Shown here: piece after piece, positions 1-10,577 of the stretch
Position numbering within the stretch: position 1 is the stretch's first letter
Layout: each line of letters begins with the position of its first letter
Assembly (NCBI GenBank): GCA_039933785.1
Contig: JBDTNL010000011.1
Location: 7,455-71,454, forward strand
Length of the DNA: 64,000 nucleotides
Direction: 5' to 3'
Source: JBDTNL01 sp039933785
GTDB taxonomy: Bacteria > Acidobacteriota > Thermoanaerobaculia > Multivoradales > JAGPDF01
Made by a program: the position numbers and the translations under genes
Notes under the pieces: model-generated
Databases searched by the model: none
What the model saw: the letters and a program-made list of their open reading frames with translations, nothing else
Told to the model about the DNA's origin: nothing

Positions 1-1157
1 CGCGCATCCAAGAGGGCGTCGCTTCACTCGGCGGCTACGCCGACATCTTCCTGCGCAATACATTGGCCTCCGGCGTCGTGCCGCAAATCAGCGCCATCCT
101 CGGACCCTGTGCCGGTGGCGCCGTGTACTCGCCGGCAATCACCGACTTCATCGCCATGGTGGACGGCACGAGCTACATGTTCGTCACCGGCCCCGACGTG
201 ATCAAGACGGTAACCCACGAGGAAGTCACCAAGGACGAGCTCGGCGGCGCGCACACCCATGCGGCCAAGAGCGGGGTCTGTCACTTCACCGTGGCGAATG
301 ACGCCGCCTGTCTATTGCTGCTCCGCGAGTTGCTGTCGTATCTGCCGAGCAACAATCTCGACGAGCCGCCGCTGGGCACCAGCACCGACGATCCGGATCG
401 CGAGGACCCGGTGCTCGACTCGCTGGTTCCGAGCGACCCCAACAAGCCGTACGACATCAAGCGCTTAATCGGCGCGGTCGTCGACGACGGGCGTTTCCTC
501 GAAGTGCACGCCGAATACGCCCGCAACATCGTGGTCGGCTTCGCGCGGTTCGCCAATCAGTCGGTCGGCATCGTGGCCAACCAGCCGGCGTATCTCGCTG
601 GAGTGCTCGACATCGACGCGTCGCTCAAGGCGGCGCGCTTCGTCCGCTTCTGCGACTGTTTCAACATTCCCCTGGTGACCTTCGAGGACGTGCCTGGATT
701 CCTTCCCGGCACCCAGCAGGAGTTCGGCGGCATCATCAAGCACGGCGCGAAGCTGCTCTTCGCCTTCGCCGAGGCGACCGTGCCCAAGATCACCATCATC
801 ACGCGCAAGGCCTACGGCGGCGCCTACTGCGTGATGTCGAGCAAGCACATCCGCACTGATGTCAATCTCGCCTACCCGTCGGCGGAGATCGCCGTGATGG
901 GCCCCGAAGGCGCGGTCAACATCCTCTACCGCCGCGAGCTCGAAGCCGCCGGCGAACGCGGCGCCGAAGTGCGCGCCGAAAAAGTCGAGGAGTATCGCGC
1001 CAAGTTCTCCAATCCGTACGTCGCGGCGGAGCGCGGTTTCGTCGACGCCATCATCGAGCCGCGCTCGACCCGGCCGCAGATCATTCGCGCGCTCCGCCAA
1101 CTGCGCGGCAAGCGCCAGAGCCTGCCGCCGAAGAAGCACGGCAACATTCCCCTATAG
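1..1157 (+). CDS. Acyl-CoA carboxylase carboxyltransferase (beta) subunit, 5' end missing
   Basis: Partial gene: the reading frame is already open at base 3, so the N-terminus lies outside the window. About 384 residues are visible and end at TAG 1155-1157. They carry the crotonase-like carboxyltransferase core: GPCAGGAVYSPA near the start, GFLPGTQQEFGGIIKHGAK and AYGGAYCVMSSKH in the second half, and the MGPEGAVNILYRREL block. These are typical of propionyl-CoA/acetyl-CoA carboxylase beta chains, which move CO2 from carboxybiotin to the acyl-CoA. A single-chain beta subunit of this family is about 510-530 residues, so roughly a quarter is missing here. The biotin carrier/carboxylase subunit is not in the window. 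Propionyl-CoA is the most likely substrate by similarity of these motifs, but methylcrotonyl-CoA or another acyl-CoA cannot be excluded. Confidence 0.9.
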   Translation, partial: RIQEGVASLGGYADIFLRNTLASGVVPQISAILGPCAGGAVYSPAITDFIAMVDGTSYMFVTGPDVIKTVTHEEVTKDELGGAHTHAAKSGVCHFTVANDAACLLLLRELLSYLPSNNLDEPPLGTSTDDPDREDPVLDSLVPSDPNKPYDIKRLIGAVVDDGRFLEVHAEYARNIVVGFARFANQSVGIVANQPAYLAGVLDIDASLKAARFVRFCDCFNIPLVTFEDVPGFLPGTQQEFGGIIKHGAKLLFAFAEATVPKITIITRKAYGGAYCVMSSKHIRTDVNLAYPSAEIAVMGPEGAVNILYRRELEAAGERGAEVRAEKVEEYRAKFSNPYVAAERGFVDAIIEPRSTRPQIIRALRQLRGKRQSLPPKKHGNIPL

Positions 1158-1168
1158 GAAAACATCTC

Positions 1169-1675
1169 ATGTCGAACCCCCGCGTCGGAATTCTCATGGG
1201 CAGCGACTCCGATTGGCCGGTCATGAAGGAAGCGGCCGACATGCTGGACCGCTTTGACGTTGCCTGCGAAGTACGGGTGATCTCTGCCCATCGCCGCCCC
1301 GACGATTGCGCCGAATACGCCAAATCTGCCACTGCTCGCGGCCTGCAAGTCCTAATCGGCGGCGCCGGCGGCGCCGCCCATCTCGCCGGCGTGCTCGCCG
1401 CGCATACGACGCTGCCGGTGATCGCCGTACCGATCCCGACCCAAGTCGCCGGCGGCCTCGATTCGCTCCTCTCCATGGTGCAGATGCCCCCCGGAGTGCC
1501 AGTCGCCACGGTCGGCATAGGCCGCGCGGGCAACGCCGGCCTCCTCGCGGTGCAGATCGCGGCCATCGGCGACTCAGCGCTCGCCAAGAGGCTCGTCGAC
1601 TACAAGCAGGAGCTCGCCGACAAGGCGGCTGGGGCGGATCGCAAGGTGCAGGAGGCGCGGGCTTCCGGCGGGTAG
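1169..1675 (+). CDS. purE: N5-carboxyaminoimidazole ribonucleotide mutase PurE
   Basis: A 168-residue protein with the PurE signature from its first residues: MGSDSDWPVMKEA, then ISAHRRPD, then GGAGGAAHLAGVLAAHT and PVIAVPIP. PurE interconverts N5-CAIR and CAIR in de novo purine synthesis and works as a homo-octamer. Length is normal for class I PurE (about 160-170 aa). The ATG lies 11 nt after the stop of the carboxyltransferase gene, so the two are probably co-transcribed. The usual partner purK is not next door; class I PurE normally needs PurK, so a purK elsewhere is expected. The C-terminal 15 residues are charged and look like an extension. Confidence 0.93.
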   Translation: MSNPRVGILMGSDSDWPVMKEAADMLDRFDVACEVRVISAHRRPDDCAEYAKSATARGLQVLIGGAGGAAHLAGVLAAHTTLPVIAVPIPTQVAGGLDSLLSMVQMPPGVPVATVGIGRAGNAGLLAVQIAAIGDSALAKRLVDYKQELADKAAGADRKVQEARASGG

Positions 1676-1825
1676 AGCTGAGCGTTCGGTCTGCGCCAAC
1701 ATCCTGTGGTCGGCCCAACGGCGGCGCCGACGGGTTTGCGCAGGGAACCTTCCCGGCATAGGATTCTCTTCCATTCTTGCGCCCCACCCGGGTCTCCGGG
1801 GGCGCGTTCAAAAGGACACTCCCGC

Positions 1826-2899
1826 ATGCGAAAGATCGCCCTTCAACTGCCTGTTCTCGTGGTTGCCTGTCTGTTTGTTCGCGACGCGCAGGCGGCGCCG
1901 GCGGCCACGGCCGCACCGGCTCCGGTGACCAAGCCGGCCGTCAGGCCCGCACCGGCGGCCAAGCCGGCGGCGACGCCTGCACCGGCTGCGGCTCCTGTCG
2001 CAGCGGTTGCGGTCGACACCGCGAAGTTTCCGGCGGTCGTGGCGCGGGTGAATGGCCACGAGCTCAGCAAGGTCGAGCTCCTCAACCAGGCGGGCACGCT
2101 CCTGCAGCAGGGCCAGCAGCCCACCATGGAGTTCTACAAGGCGGTCACTGACCAGATGATCGGCACCCGGCTGCTCTATGACGAGAGTGTTGCGCAGAAG
2201 CTCACCGCGACGGACGCCGACGTGGACAAGGCGTACCTCGCGGTGCGCGGACGCTTCAAGGGCACCGATCAGGAGTTCGCCGCCAAGCTCAAAGAAAGCG
2301 GCTTGACGGATGCGACCATCAAGCAGGGCATTCGCGAGAACCTCTCGATCCGCAACCTGGTGACCACCAAGATCGCCCCCACGGTGACGGTCTCCGACGC
2401 CGACCAGCAGAAGTTCTATGACGACAATCCTCAGCGCATGCAGCGTCCCGAGCAGATGCAGCTCAGCCACATCCTGATCTCCTACCCGCCCAACGCGACC
2501 GACGCCGACAAGGCCGCGACCAAGAAGAAGGCCGAGGGCATCCTGGCCAAGATCAAGGCCGGCGGCGACATGACGCAGCTCGCCAAGGAGAACTCCGACG
2601 ATCCCGGCAGCAAGGAGCAAGGCGGCGAGCTCGGCTGGATCTCGAAGGGCCAGACCTTGCCCGAGTTCGAGACCGCGGCCTTCGCGCTCAAGCCGGGCGA
2701 GACCAGCGGATTGGTCGACGCCGAGTACGGCGTACACATCATCCGCGCCAAGGATCACCGCCCGGCAGGCAAAGTCTCGTTCGCCGAAGCCAAGGAGCAG
2801 ATCGCGAGCTTCTTGCACGAACGGGCGATGTCCGCCACGCTGCGGGACCACGTGACGGCGCTCCGCGCCAAGGCCAAGGTCGAAGTCCTGCTCCAGTAG
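1826..2899 (+). CDS. Exported parvulin-type peptidyl-prolyl cis-trans isomerase (SurA/PpiC-like)
   Basis: 357 residues from ATG 1826, chosen because it follows AAAGGACA and opens a clean signal peptide (MRKIALQLPVLVVACLFV, cleavage near AQA). An upstream in-frame start exists but would bury the signal. After the signal comes an Ala/Pro/Lys linker (about residues 24-62), a helical SurA N-like region (about 65-190), then one parvulin domain (about 208-312) with QLSHILISY, DDPGSKEQGGELGW and EYGVHIIRA motifs. It should act in the periplasm as a folding catalyst or chaperone for outer-membrane and secreted proteins. The window encodes many such exported clients. A single parvulin domain makes it closer to PrsA/PpiC/SurA-short forms than to E. 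coli SurA with two. Confidence 0.88.
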   Translation: MRKIALQLPVLVVACLFVRDAQAAPAATAAPAPVTKPAVRPAPAAKPAATPAPAAAPVAAVAVDTAKFPAVVARVNGHELSKVELLNQAGTLLQQGQQPTMEFYKAVTDQMIGTRLLYDESVAQKLTATDADVDKAYLAVRGRFKGTDQEFAAKLKESGLTDATIKQGIRENLSIRNLVTTKIAPTVTVSDADQQKFYDDNPQRMQRPEQMQLSHILISYPPNATDADKAATKKKAEGILAKIKAGGDMTQLAKENSDDPGSKEQGGELGWISKGQTLPEFETAAFALKPGETSGLVDAEYGVHIIRAKDHRPAGKVSFAEAKEQIASFLHERAMSATLRDHVTALRAKAKVEVLLQ

Positions 2900-2987
2900 G
2901 AATTCGTAGGTCCGGGGGCAGGCGGGTCACCCGGCCAGCCCTGCCCTCGTCAGATGAGACGCTGGTTTTCCGTCTTCTCTCTTCGAG

Positions 2988-4895
2988 ATGACAACCCTAT
3001 CCGTGGCCGATTCGATCGCCGACCCCATCGCCAGCGAAGAGCTCCTGGCCGTGCTGCGCCGCTACTGGGGCTACGACAGCTTCCGTCCGCTGCAGCGCGA
3101 AGCCATGGAGGCCATCCAGGCGGGTCGCGACAGCGTCGTGGTACTGCCCACCGGCGGCGGCAAGTCCCTGTGCTTCCAGGCTCCCAGTCTGGTCTCCGAA
3201 GGGCTCGCCCTGGTGGTCTCTCCGCTGATCTCCTTGATGAAGGACCAGGTGGACGCGCTTCGCACCAGCGGTGTCGCGGCAGCAGCGCTGCATAGCGCCC
3301 TCGAACCCAGAGAGCGCGACCGGGTGCTCGACGACCTGCGGCAGCGCCGCCTAAAGCTCCTCTACACCTCGCCCGAGCGCCTGGTGGGTGAGAACGGCGA
3401 GATTCTTCAGCGCCAGGTCGAGGCCGCCGGGCTGCGCTTCGTCGCCATCGATGAAGCCCACTGCATCAGCCACTGGGGCCACGACTTCAGGCCCGAGTAC
3501 CGCCTGCTCGGTCGCCTGCGCGAGCGCTTCCCCGGCGTTAGCCTGCACGCCTTCACCGCTACCGCCACTCCACGCGTGCAGCGCGACATCGTGACGGCGC
3601 TCGGCTTGCGCACCCCAGAAGTGCTGGTCGGGTCGTTCGACCGGCCGAATCTGATCTATCGCGTCTGGCGCCGAGGCACGGTCTACCGCCAGGTTCTCGA
3701 GGTGGTGAAGCGCCACGCCAACGAAGCAGGCATCGTCTATTGCATCTCGCGCCGCGAGGTCGAAGCGCTCGCCGAGCGCCTGCAGAGCGAAGGCCATCGC
3801 GCTCTGCCGTACCACGCCGGTCTCGCGGACGAGGTCCGCCACAAGAACCAGGATGCCTTCGCCAACGAAAGAGTCGATGTCATCGTGGCGACGGTAGCCT
3901 TCGGCATGGGTATTGACCGCTCGAACGTGCGCTACGTGGTGCATGCCGGCGCTCCGAAATCGGTCGAGCACTATCAGCAGGAAGCGGGGCGCGCGGGGCG
4001 CGATGGTCTCGAGGCGGACTGCATCCTGATTTACTCACCCGCCGACATCATGAAGTGGCGGCGCCTCTTCGCCCTCTCGGCCCTGGACGCCGGAGCAGCA
4101 GTGTCAGCGGAGGGTCGAGACACCGAAGCTCAAGACACCCAGCTCAGGCAGATCGAACGCTACGCTGCGAGCACGACGTGCCGCCACAAGACGCTGGTCG
4201 AGCACTTCGGACAGGGCTTCTCTTCGACCGATTGCGGCGCTTGCGATCGCTGCCTCGGCGAGCTCGAAGGCGTCGAGGATGCCACGGTGCTTGCCCAGAA
4301 GATCCTCTCCGGCGTGGCTCGCGTGCGCGAAGGCTTCGGCGCCGGGCACGTCATCGACGTCCTGCGCGGAAAACGCACCGACAAGGTCGTCGATCGTGGA
4401 CACCATGAGCTCTCGACCTTCGGATTGCTGGTCGACTATTCGATCGAAGAGCTGCGCGGGTACATCGAGCAGCTCGGCGAGCAAGGATTGCTGCACACCG
4501 AAGGCGACCGCTATCCGATCCTGCGCCTCACCGGCGAGGGCCGCCGGCTCCTGCGCGGCGAAATCACCTGCGCCCTGGTCCGCCAAAAAGCACCCCCTGC
4601 CAAGGACCGAGCCAATCGCCACGGAACCCCCCAGCGCAAGGGACCCTCTGACACCGCCGGCTGGGAGGGCGTCGATCGCGAGCTCTTCGAAGCCCTGCGC
4701 GCCGAACGGCTGGCGATCGCGCGCGAGCGCGGGCTGCCGCCGTACGTGATCTTCCATGACAGCACCCTGCGCGATTTGGCGCGCCGCAAGCCCGGCACGG
4801 CGGCGGAGCTGCTCGAGGTTCGCGGGGTCGGGGCGCGAAAGGCCGAGGAGCTCGGCGACCGTTTCCTCTCGGTCATTCGCGTCTTCGGCCACTGA
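2988..4895 (+). CDS. recQ: ATP-dependent DNA helicase RecQ
   Basis: 635 residues with the complete bacterial RecQ layout. Walker A LPTGGGKS is at 53-60, DEAH at 155-158 in IDEAHCISHWGHDF, and helicase motif VI is QEAGRAGRDG at about 331-340. The RecQ-Ct zinc site has Cys 398, 416, 419 and 422, followed by a winged-helix RQC region (about 430-520). A C-terminal HRDC domain covers about 560-633 and ends VRGVGARKAEELGDRF. It is a 3'-5' helicase that unwinds recombination and stalled-fork structures. Length matches E. coli RecQ (about 610). It stands upstream of a SnoaL-like gene and dinB in the same orientation, with gaps of 22 and 26 nt, which suggests one transcript linking two DNA-repair functions. 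Confidence 0.96.
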   Translation: MTTLSVADSIADPIASEELLAVLRRYWGYDSFRPLQREAMEAIQAGRDSVVVLPTGGGKSLCFQAPSLVSEGLALVVSPLISLMKDQVDALRTSGVAAAALHSALEPRERDRVLDDLRQRRLKLLYTSPERLVGENGEILQRQVEAAGLRFVAIDEAHCISHWGHDFRPEYRLLGRLRERFPGVSLHAFTATATPRVQRDIVTALGLRTPEVLVGSFDRPNLIYRVWRRGTVYRQVLEVVKRHANEAGIVYCISRREVEALAERLQSEGHRALPYHAGLADEVRHKNQDAFANERVDVIVATVAFGMGIDRSNVRYVVHAGAPKSVEHYQQEAGRAGRDGLEADCILIYSPADIMKWRRLFALSALDAGAAVSAEGRDTEAQDTQLRQIERYAASTTCRHKTLVEHFGQGFSSTDCGACDRCLGELEGVEDATVLAQKILSGVARVREGFGAGHVIDVLRGKRTDKVVDRGHHELSTFGLLVDYSIEELRGYIEQLGEQGLLHTEGDRYPILRLTGEGRRLLRGEITCALVRQKAPPAKDRANRHGTPQRKGPSDTAGWEGVDRELFEALRAERLAIARERGLPPYVIFHDSTLRDLARRKPGTAAELLEVRGVGARKAEELGDRFLSVIRVFGH

Positions 4896-4917
4896 GAGCT
4901 ACAATCCGCTCGCTCCC

Positions 4918-5403
4918 ATGGCCTCGCACGCGGATCTCATCACGGCCTTCTACACCGCCTTCCAGCGTCTCGACGCGGAGGCGATGGGACGCTGCTATCA
5001 CTCGGACGTCGAATTCTCGGATCCGGTATTTCAACGCCTGATCGGCCAGCGCGCCCGCGACATGTGGCGGATGCTTTGCGAACGCGGCAAGGACCTCCGG
5101 CTCGAGTTCTCGGCGGTTACTGCCGACGCCGAGGTGGGCAGCGCGCACTGGGAAGCCTGGTACACCTTCTCGGCTACCGGCCGGCCGGTGCACAACGTGA
5201 TCGAGGCGAGCTTCTGGTTTCGTGACGGCCTGATCGTGCGCCATGTGGACGACTTCGGCCTGCGCGCCTGGGCGGCTCAGGCGCTGGGCCTCAAGGGCAC
5301 GCTGCTGGGCTGGGCGCCACCGGTGCAAAACGCCATTCGCGTGCAGGCGGCGCGCGGGCTCGATCAGTTCGTACGCCGCAACTCGCCGTCGCGCAATTCC
5401 TGA
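4918..5403 (+). CDS. SnoaL/NTF2-like cone-fold protein
   Basis: 161 residues from ATG 4918. The fold pattern is that of the NTF2-like superfamily: an N-terminal helix pair (DLITAFYTAFQRLDAEAMG), YHSDVEFSDPVF, a helix with DMWRMLCERG, and strands WEAWYTFSATGRPVHN and FRDGLIVRHVDDF. The closest group by pattern is the SnoaL-like 'nuclear transport factor 2 family protein' set, in which the closing VDDFGLRAWAAQALG is common. These proteins are small-molecule binding or isomerase-like, with no single known reaction. The last 40 residues (from about 120) extend past the usual SnoaL domain. Its position between recQ and dinB looks like operon packing rather than proof of a DNA-repair role. Confidence 0.8.
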   Translation: MASHADLITAFYTAFQRLDAEAMGRCYHSDVEFSDPVFQRLIGQRARDMWRMLCERGKDLRLEFSAVTADAEVGSAHWEAWYTFSATGRPVHNVIEASFWFRDGLIVRHVDDFGLRAWAAQALGLKGTLLGWAPPVQNAIRVQAARGLDQFVRRNSPSRNS

Positions 5404-5429
5404 CCTCGCCTCTCGGGAGCACCTCGACG

Positions 5430-6524
5430 GTGCGCAAGATTCTCCACATCGATATGGACGCGTTCTACGCCTCGGTCGAGCAGCGCGACCGGCCGGAGCT
5501 GCGCGGCAAGCCGGTGGTGGTCGCCTGGGAGGCGCAGCGCAGCGTCGTCTGCGCGGCGTCCTACGAAGCGCGGCGCTATGGCGTGCGCTCGGCCATGCCG
5601 GCGATGCGAGCGCGTCGCTTGTGCCCGGAGGCCGTATTCCTGCGCCCGGATTTCGAGCGCTACCGCGCGGTCTCGAAGCAAGTGCGCGCGATCTTCCTTC
5701 GCTACACGCCGCTGGTCGAGCCCCTGTCGCTCGACGAGGCCTACCTCGACGTCACGACCGAGCTCACCGGGTTGCCCACGGCCACGGCTGCCGCGGCGGC
5801 CATTCGCCACGCCATCGCCGAGGAGACCGCGCTCACCGCGTCCGCCGGTGTGGCGCCGAACAAATTTCTGGCCAAGATCGCCTCCGACTGGAAGAAACCC
5901 GACGGGCTCTTCGTCATCAAGCCGCATCAGGTCGAGGCCTTTCTCGCGCCGTTGCCGGTCGCTCGCCTGCCCGGCGTCGGAGCCGCCACCGAGACCAGTC
6001 TTACGGGTCAGGGCATCCACACGGTCGCGGATCTGCGGCGATTCGAGCGCTCGGATCTCGCACGCCGCTGGGGCAAGTTCGGCGAACGCTTGTGGGAGCT
6101 CGCCTACGGCATCGACGATCACCCGGTCGTGCCGGACCGGCCGCGCAAATCGATTTCTTCGGAGAATACCTTCGCGACCGATGTGCTCCTGGATGGCGTG
6201 CGGCCCACGCTCGCGTCCGCCGCCGAGGACATCTTCAAATATATGACCAAGCACCATCGGGTGGCGCGAACGGTGACGGTGAAGCTGCGCACGAAAGACT
6301 TCCGCATACTCACCCGGCGCTCGACGCCGGCTCACCCACCGGCGAGCGCCGCCGAGCTGCTAGCGGTGGCGCTCGAGCTGCTGCCCCGTTTCGGCACGCC
6401 CCCCGAGGCCCTCTTTCGCCTGGCCGGGGTCGGGCTGTCGAACTTTCTGGACGAACAGGAAGGCGAGCCGCAACCCGAGCTCTTTGGACCACCAAGCCGG
6501 AGCTCCGCGGCCGCCGTAGAGTAG
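5430..6524 (+). CDS. dinB: DNA polymerase IV (Y-family, DinB)
   Basis: 364 residues starting at GTG 5430, the only start that gives the canonical N-terminus HIDMDAFYASVEQ. Catalytic carboxylates are Asp8 in the first motif and Asp102/Glu103 in LSLDEAYLDVT; Tyr13 sits at the steric-gate position. The palm block SAGVAPNKFLAKIASDWKKP and the HhH motif LPGVGAATETSLTGQGI follow, then the little-finger domain (about 240-345). Near the C-terminus QPELF fits the beta-clamp-binding pentapeptide QxxLF. It is an error-prone translesion polymerase in the cytoplasm. It follows recQ and the SnoaL gene in the same direction. I see no clear LexA-type operator just upstream. Confidence 0.95.
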   Translation: MRKILHIDMDAFYASVEQRDRPELRGKPVVVAWEAQRSVVCAASYEARRYGVRSAMPAMRARRLCPEAVFLRPDFERYRAVSKQVRAIFLRYTPLVEPLSLDEAYLDVTTELTGLPTATAAAAAIRHAIAEETALTASAGVAPNKFLAKIASDWKKPDGLFVIKPHQVEAFLAPLPVARLPGVGAATETSLTGQGIHTVADLRRFERSDLARRWGKFGERLWELAYGIDDHPVVPDRPRKSISSENTFATDVLLDGVRPTLASAAEDIFKYMTKHHRVARTVTVKLRTKDFRILTRRSTPAHPPASAAELLAVALELLPRFGTPPEALFRLAGVGLSNFLDEQEGEPQPELFGPPSRSSAAAVE

Positions 6525-6544
6525 GTTTGAAAGGACAAATTCCG

Positions 6545-6994
6545 ATGCCGATTGTTCGCCGCACTTGCACGCTCGCTACCGTTCTTTTCTTCCTCGCCGC
6601 CAGCGCTTTCGCGGTCTCTCCGGTGAACAGCAACTGGCGGGGCGTTGCCATCCACGGCTACGATCCGGTCGCCTACTTCACCGATCAGAAGGCCGTAGAG
6701 GGCAGCAGCGATGTCACCTTCGAATGGCAGGGTGCGACTTGGCGCTTCGCCACCGCCGAGCACCGCAAGCTGTTCGCCGCAGAGCCTGGCAAGTACGCGC
6801 CACAGTATGGGGGCTACTGTGCCTTCGCCGTGGCCAAGAATTCCACCGCGGACATCGAGCCCGAGGCCTTCACCCTGATCGACGGCAAGCTCTACCTGAA
6901 CTACGACGCGAAGATCCAGGAGACCTGGCGCAAGGACACCAAGGGGTACATCCAGAAGGCCGATGCCTTCTGGCCCCAAATGATCAGGAAATGA
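6545..6994 (+). CDS. Exported YHS-domain protein
   Basis: 149 residues from ATG 6545, preceded by GAAAGGACA. The N-terminal signal peptide ends near ASAFAVS (about residues 20-24). The YHS-type body contains VAIHGYDPVAYF, EHRKLFAAEPGKYAPQYGG and YCAFAVAK, with a GKLYLNYD strand and a Trp-rich end. YHS domains are associated with metal-linked proteins, but this secreted subgroup has no established function. The first conserved block (GYDPVAYF) and the second (QYGGYCA) are the family hallmark. It lies 20 nt after dinB and could be its last co-transcribed gene. Its stop is 14 nt from the convergent stop of the DinB-superfamily gene. Confidence 0.85.
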   Translation: MPIVRRTCTLATVLFFLAASAFAVSPVNSNWRGVAIHGYDPVAYFTDQKAVEGSSDVTFEWQGATWRFATAEHRKLFAAEPGKYAPQYGGYCAFAVAKNSTADIEPEAFTLIDGKLYLNYDAKIQETWRKDTKGYIQKADAFWPQMIRK

Positions 6995-7008
6995 TCAAGA
7001 ACCAGTGA

Positions 7009-7560
7009 TCAAGACGTGAGCATGCTCCGCCACAGGAAGCCTTCCACCTGTGTTCGGTGGTGGTCCAGGTGCGCCGTCTGGACGCCGAGGATCTGTTTCG
7101 CTGTGAGAAGTCCGAAATAGGCATGCGGCACTCGCGCCGAGTCCGGCGCTGATTCGAGGGCACTCTCGGCCTCGGCCGCCGTGGCGCGCAGGCGCTCGAT
7201 GCCCTGATCCCGATTTAGAGGCTCCATCCCCGGCCGAAGCTCGCGCGGCGCCGGCGCCCCCTCGGGAAAGCCTTGCCCGCGCAAGATGCGGCGCAGAATG
7301 GTGAGGCGCAGGAATCGCGTCTTCCACCAGGGCAGTACCTGCTTCATCCCGGGGCCGCCCGTGAGCCCATCCAGGGCGATCTCGTAGCTCAGCGCCAGGT
7401 GCTCGGTGAGCTGCGCAACGGTCCACTTCCCCTTCGCGAGGGACGCGCCCCAGCGCCGTTCCGGGACCGACTCGAGAACCGTCAGCACGTCTCTCACCGC
7501 CCGCCGATGGTTTTCAAGGGCTGTTCGGTAGGTGAGGTCTCGCTCGGGCGTCATGGTCAT
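7009..7560 (-). CDS. DinB-superfamily (DUF1569-like) four-helix protein
   Basis: 183 residues from ATG 7560 (a second ATG at 7554 is equally possible). The start of a longer upstream frame was rejected because that part overlaps the divergent ettA gene. Visible motifs are KGKWTVAQLTEHLALSYE (helix 1 with the first conserved His), an Arg-rich middle (LTILRRILRGQGFPEG) and the end block QILGVQTAHLDHHRTQVEG, with the HxDHH metal-site pattern. This is the DinB/YfiT-like four-helix bundle, which often binds a divalent metal and in some members acts as a thiol (bacillithiol/mycothiol) transferase. The reaction of this member is unknown. It is divergent to ettA with an 87-nt spacer. Confidence 0.8.
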   Translation of the reverse strand: MTMTPERDLTYRTALENHRRAVRDVLTVLESVPERRWGASLAKGKWTVAQLTEHLALSYEIALDGLTGGPGMKQVLPWWKTRFLRLTILRRILRGQGFPEGAPAPRELRPGMEPLNRDQGIERLRATAAEAESALESAPDSARVPHAYFGLLTAKQILGVQTAHLDHHRTQVEGFLWRSMLTS

Positions 7561-7647
7561 ACTCACTACGAGGCCGTCGGCGCAGGAGATGCATCCGCCG
7601 CCGGCTCTCGTGGGAGAATAGCCGGCTCGAAAGGGAGGATCGCAGGT

Positions 7648-9306
<1,659 letters not shown>

Positions 9307-9319
9307 CGCGATCGAGAGC

Positions 9320-9342
9320 GCGGCCTGGGTATCTCAGGCCGC
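9320..9342. terminator. Hairpin between convergent ettA and hisC-like genes
   Basis: A perfect 8-bp inverted repeat (GCGGCCTG, 7-nt loop, CAGGCCGC) lies between the stop of ettA and the end of the convergent aminotransferase gene. Its right arm forms the last codons of that gene. There is no clear T-run on either side, so it may be a transcription barrier or a coincidence of the coding end. Confidence 0.35.
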
Positions 9343-10497
9343 GGCCCGCTGCCACACCCGATGAAAGTACTCGACGAAGGTGCGCATCTCGTCCTCGGTA
9401 CCGATGGTCACCCGCAGATGCGTCGGCAGTGCAGGGAATCGCCGGCCGACCTCGAGGCGCATGCCGCGCATTGCTTGGATCGTCGGCGTCACGTCGTGGC
9501 CGAGCTCGGCCATCAGGAAGTTCGCCGCCGACGGGATCACCGGCGCACCCGCCTTCTCGAGCTCGCCTGAGGTCCAGGCGCGGAGCTTGGCATTGAGCGT
9601 ACGGGAGCGCTCGATGTGCTCCTTGTCCGTAAGCGCCACGCGCGCCGCGACCAGGGCAGGCAGGCCGAGACTGTCGTAGGGCGTCTGCTCGGCGAGCCGA
9701 GCACTCAGCGCCTTCGACGCCACGGAGTAGCCGCAGCGCAAGCCCGCCATGCCATAGATCTTCGAGAAGGTGCGCGCGACGATCAGGTTCGGGAAGCGCG
9801 CCACCAGCGGCATAGTGCTCGCGTATCCGGTCAAGCCCTCGGCATAGTGATGGTAGGCCTCGTCGACCAGAACTGTGACCGACGGCGGTACATGCTCGAG
9901 AAACGCAGTGAGCTCGGCCGCCGGCGTCAGGCTGGCGGTGGGATTGTTGGGATTGCAGATATAGATCAGACCCGCGCCGTTCGCGGCAGAGAGCATGGCC
10001 GGCAAGTCGTGGCGGAAGTCGGCGGTGAGCGGCACTCGGGTGACCGCGGCCTTGCGTAGCGATGCATAGCGGCCGAGCGACTCGAAGGTCGGATCGGCGG
10101 TGAGGACACGCTGATCGGGCCCTGAGCAAGCGGCCGCAGCGGCGTGGAGGATCTGGCTCGATCCAGCGCCCAAAACGATCTGGTCCGCGCTCACTCCGTG
10201 CAGGCCGGCGAGCGCCTCGCGCAGGGCTTCGGCATGGTGGTCGGGATAGCGGCAGGACTCGCCCAAAGCGTCCCGGATCGCCGCCAGAGCCGCGGGCGGC
10301 GGGCCGTACGGATTCTCGTTGGCGTTGAGCAGGATCGGGCCGCGCGCGACCCGGGCGGGTTCAGACGCCTCGGGAAGGGCGGCGGCAAGAACTCCACCAC
10401 TCGCCTGCGTCAACGAGCGTAGGGTGGCTACGGCAGCGCCCGCTCCAAGGAGACGGGCGAAGCCCCGGCGCGAGGTCACGGCGGCGAACTCGGACAT
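9334..10497 (-). CDS. Tat-exported class I/II aminotransferase, HisC-like
   Basis: 387 residues from ATG 10497. The first 40 residues are a twin-arginine signal: SRRGFARLLGAG (Arg10-Arg11) and a hydrophobic Ala-rich stretch. The rest is a histidinol-phosphate-aminotransferase-type fold: LLNANENPYGPPP (about 56-68), YICNPNNPT with the PLP-contacting Asn, VDEAYHHY with Asp212, and the Schiff-base lysine Lys246 in ARTFSKIYGMAGLRCGY. The family makes histidinol phosphate or transaminates aromatic amino acids. An exported form is unlikely to serve cytoplasmic histidine synthesis, and no other his gene is nearby. Substrate unknown. Its end nearly meets ettA (27 nt). Confidence 0.85.
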   Translation of the reverse strand: MSEFAAVTSRRGFARLLGAGAAVATLRSLTQASGGVLAAALPEASEPARVARGPILLNANENPYGPPPAALAAIRDALGESCRYPDHHAEALREALAGLHGVSADQIVLGAGSSQILHAAAAACSGPDQRVLTADPTFESLGRYASLRKAAVTRVPLTADFRHDLPAMLSAANGAGLIYICNPNNPTASLTPAAELTAFLEHVPPSVTVLVDEAYHHYAEGLTGYASTMPLVARFPNLIVARTFSKIYGMAGLRCGYSVASKALSARLAEQTPYDSLGLPALVAARVALTDKEHIERSRTLNAKLRAWTSGELEKAGAPVIPSAANFLMAELGHDVTPTIQAMRGMRLEVGRRFPALPTHLRVTIGTEDEMRTFVEYFHRVWQRAAA

Positions 10498-10577
10498 TTG
10501 GGGGATCCTCCACTTCCTATCCTACGCCTCGTCCCAGCCGTGTTCTCGAGGCGATGGAGAGGAGTACTCTCATCCCC

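Noticed and set aside
465..1916. Minus-strand open frames at the left end
   Set aside because: They lie opposite well-supported carboxyltransferase, purE and parvulin genes and have no family features.
2900..2987. GC-rich inverted repeat after the parvulin gene (GGGCAGG...CCTGCCC)
   Set aside because: No T-run and a long loop; not enough for a terminator call.
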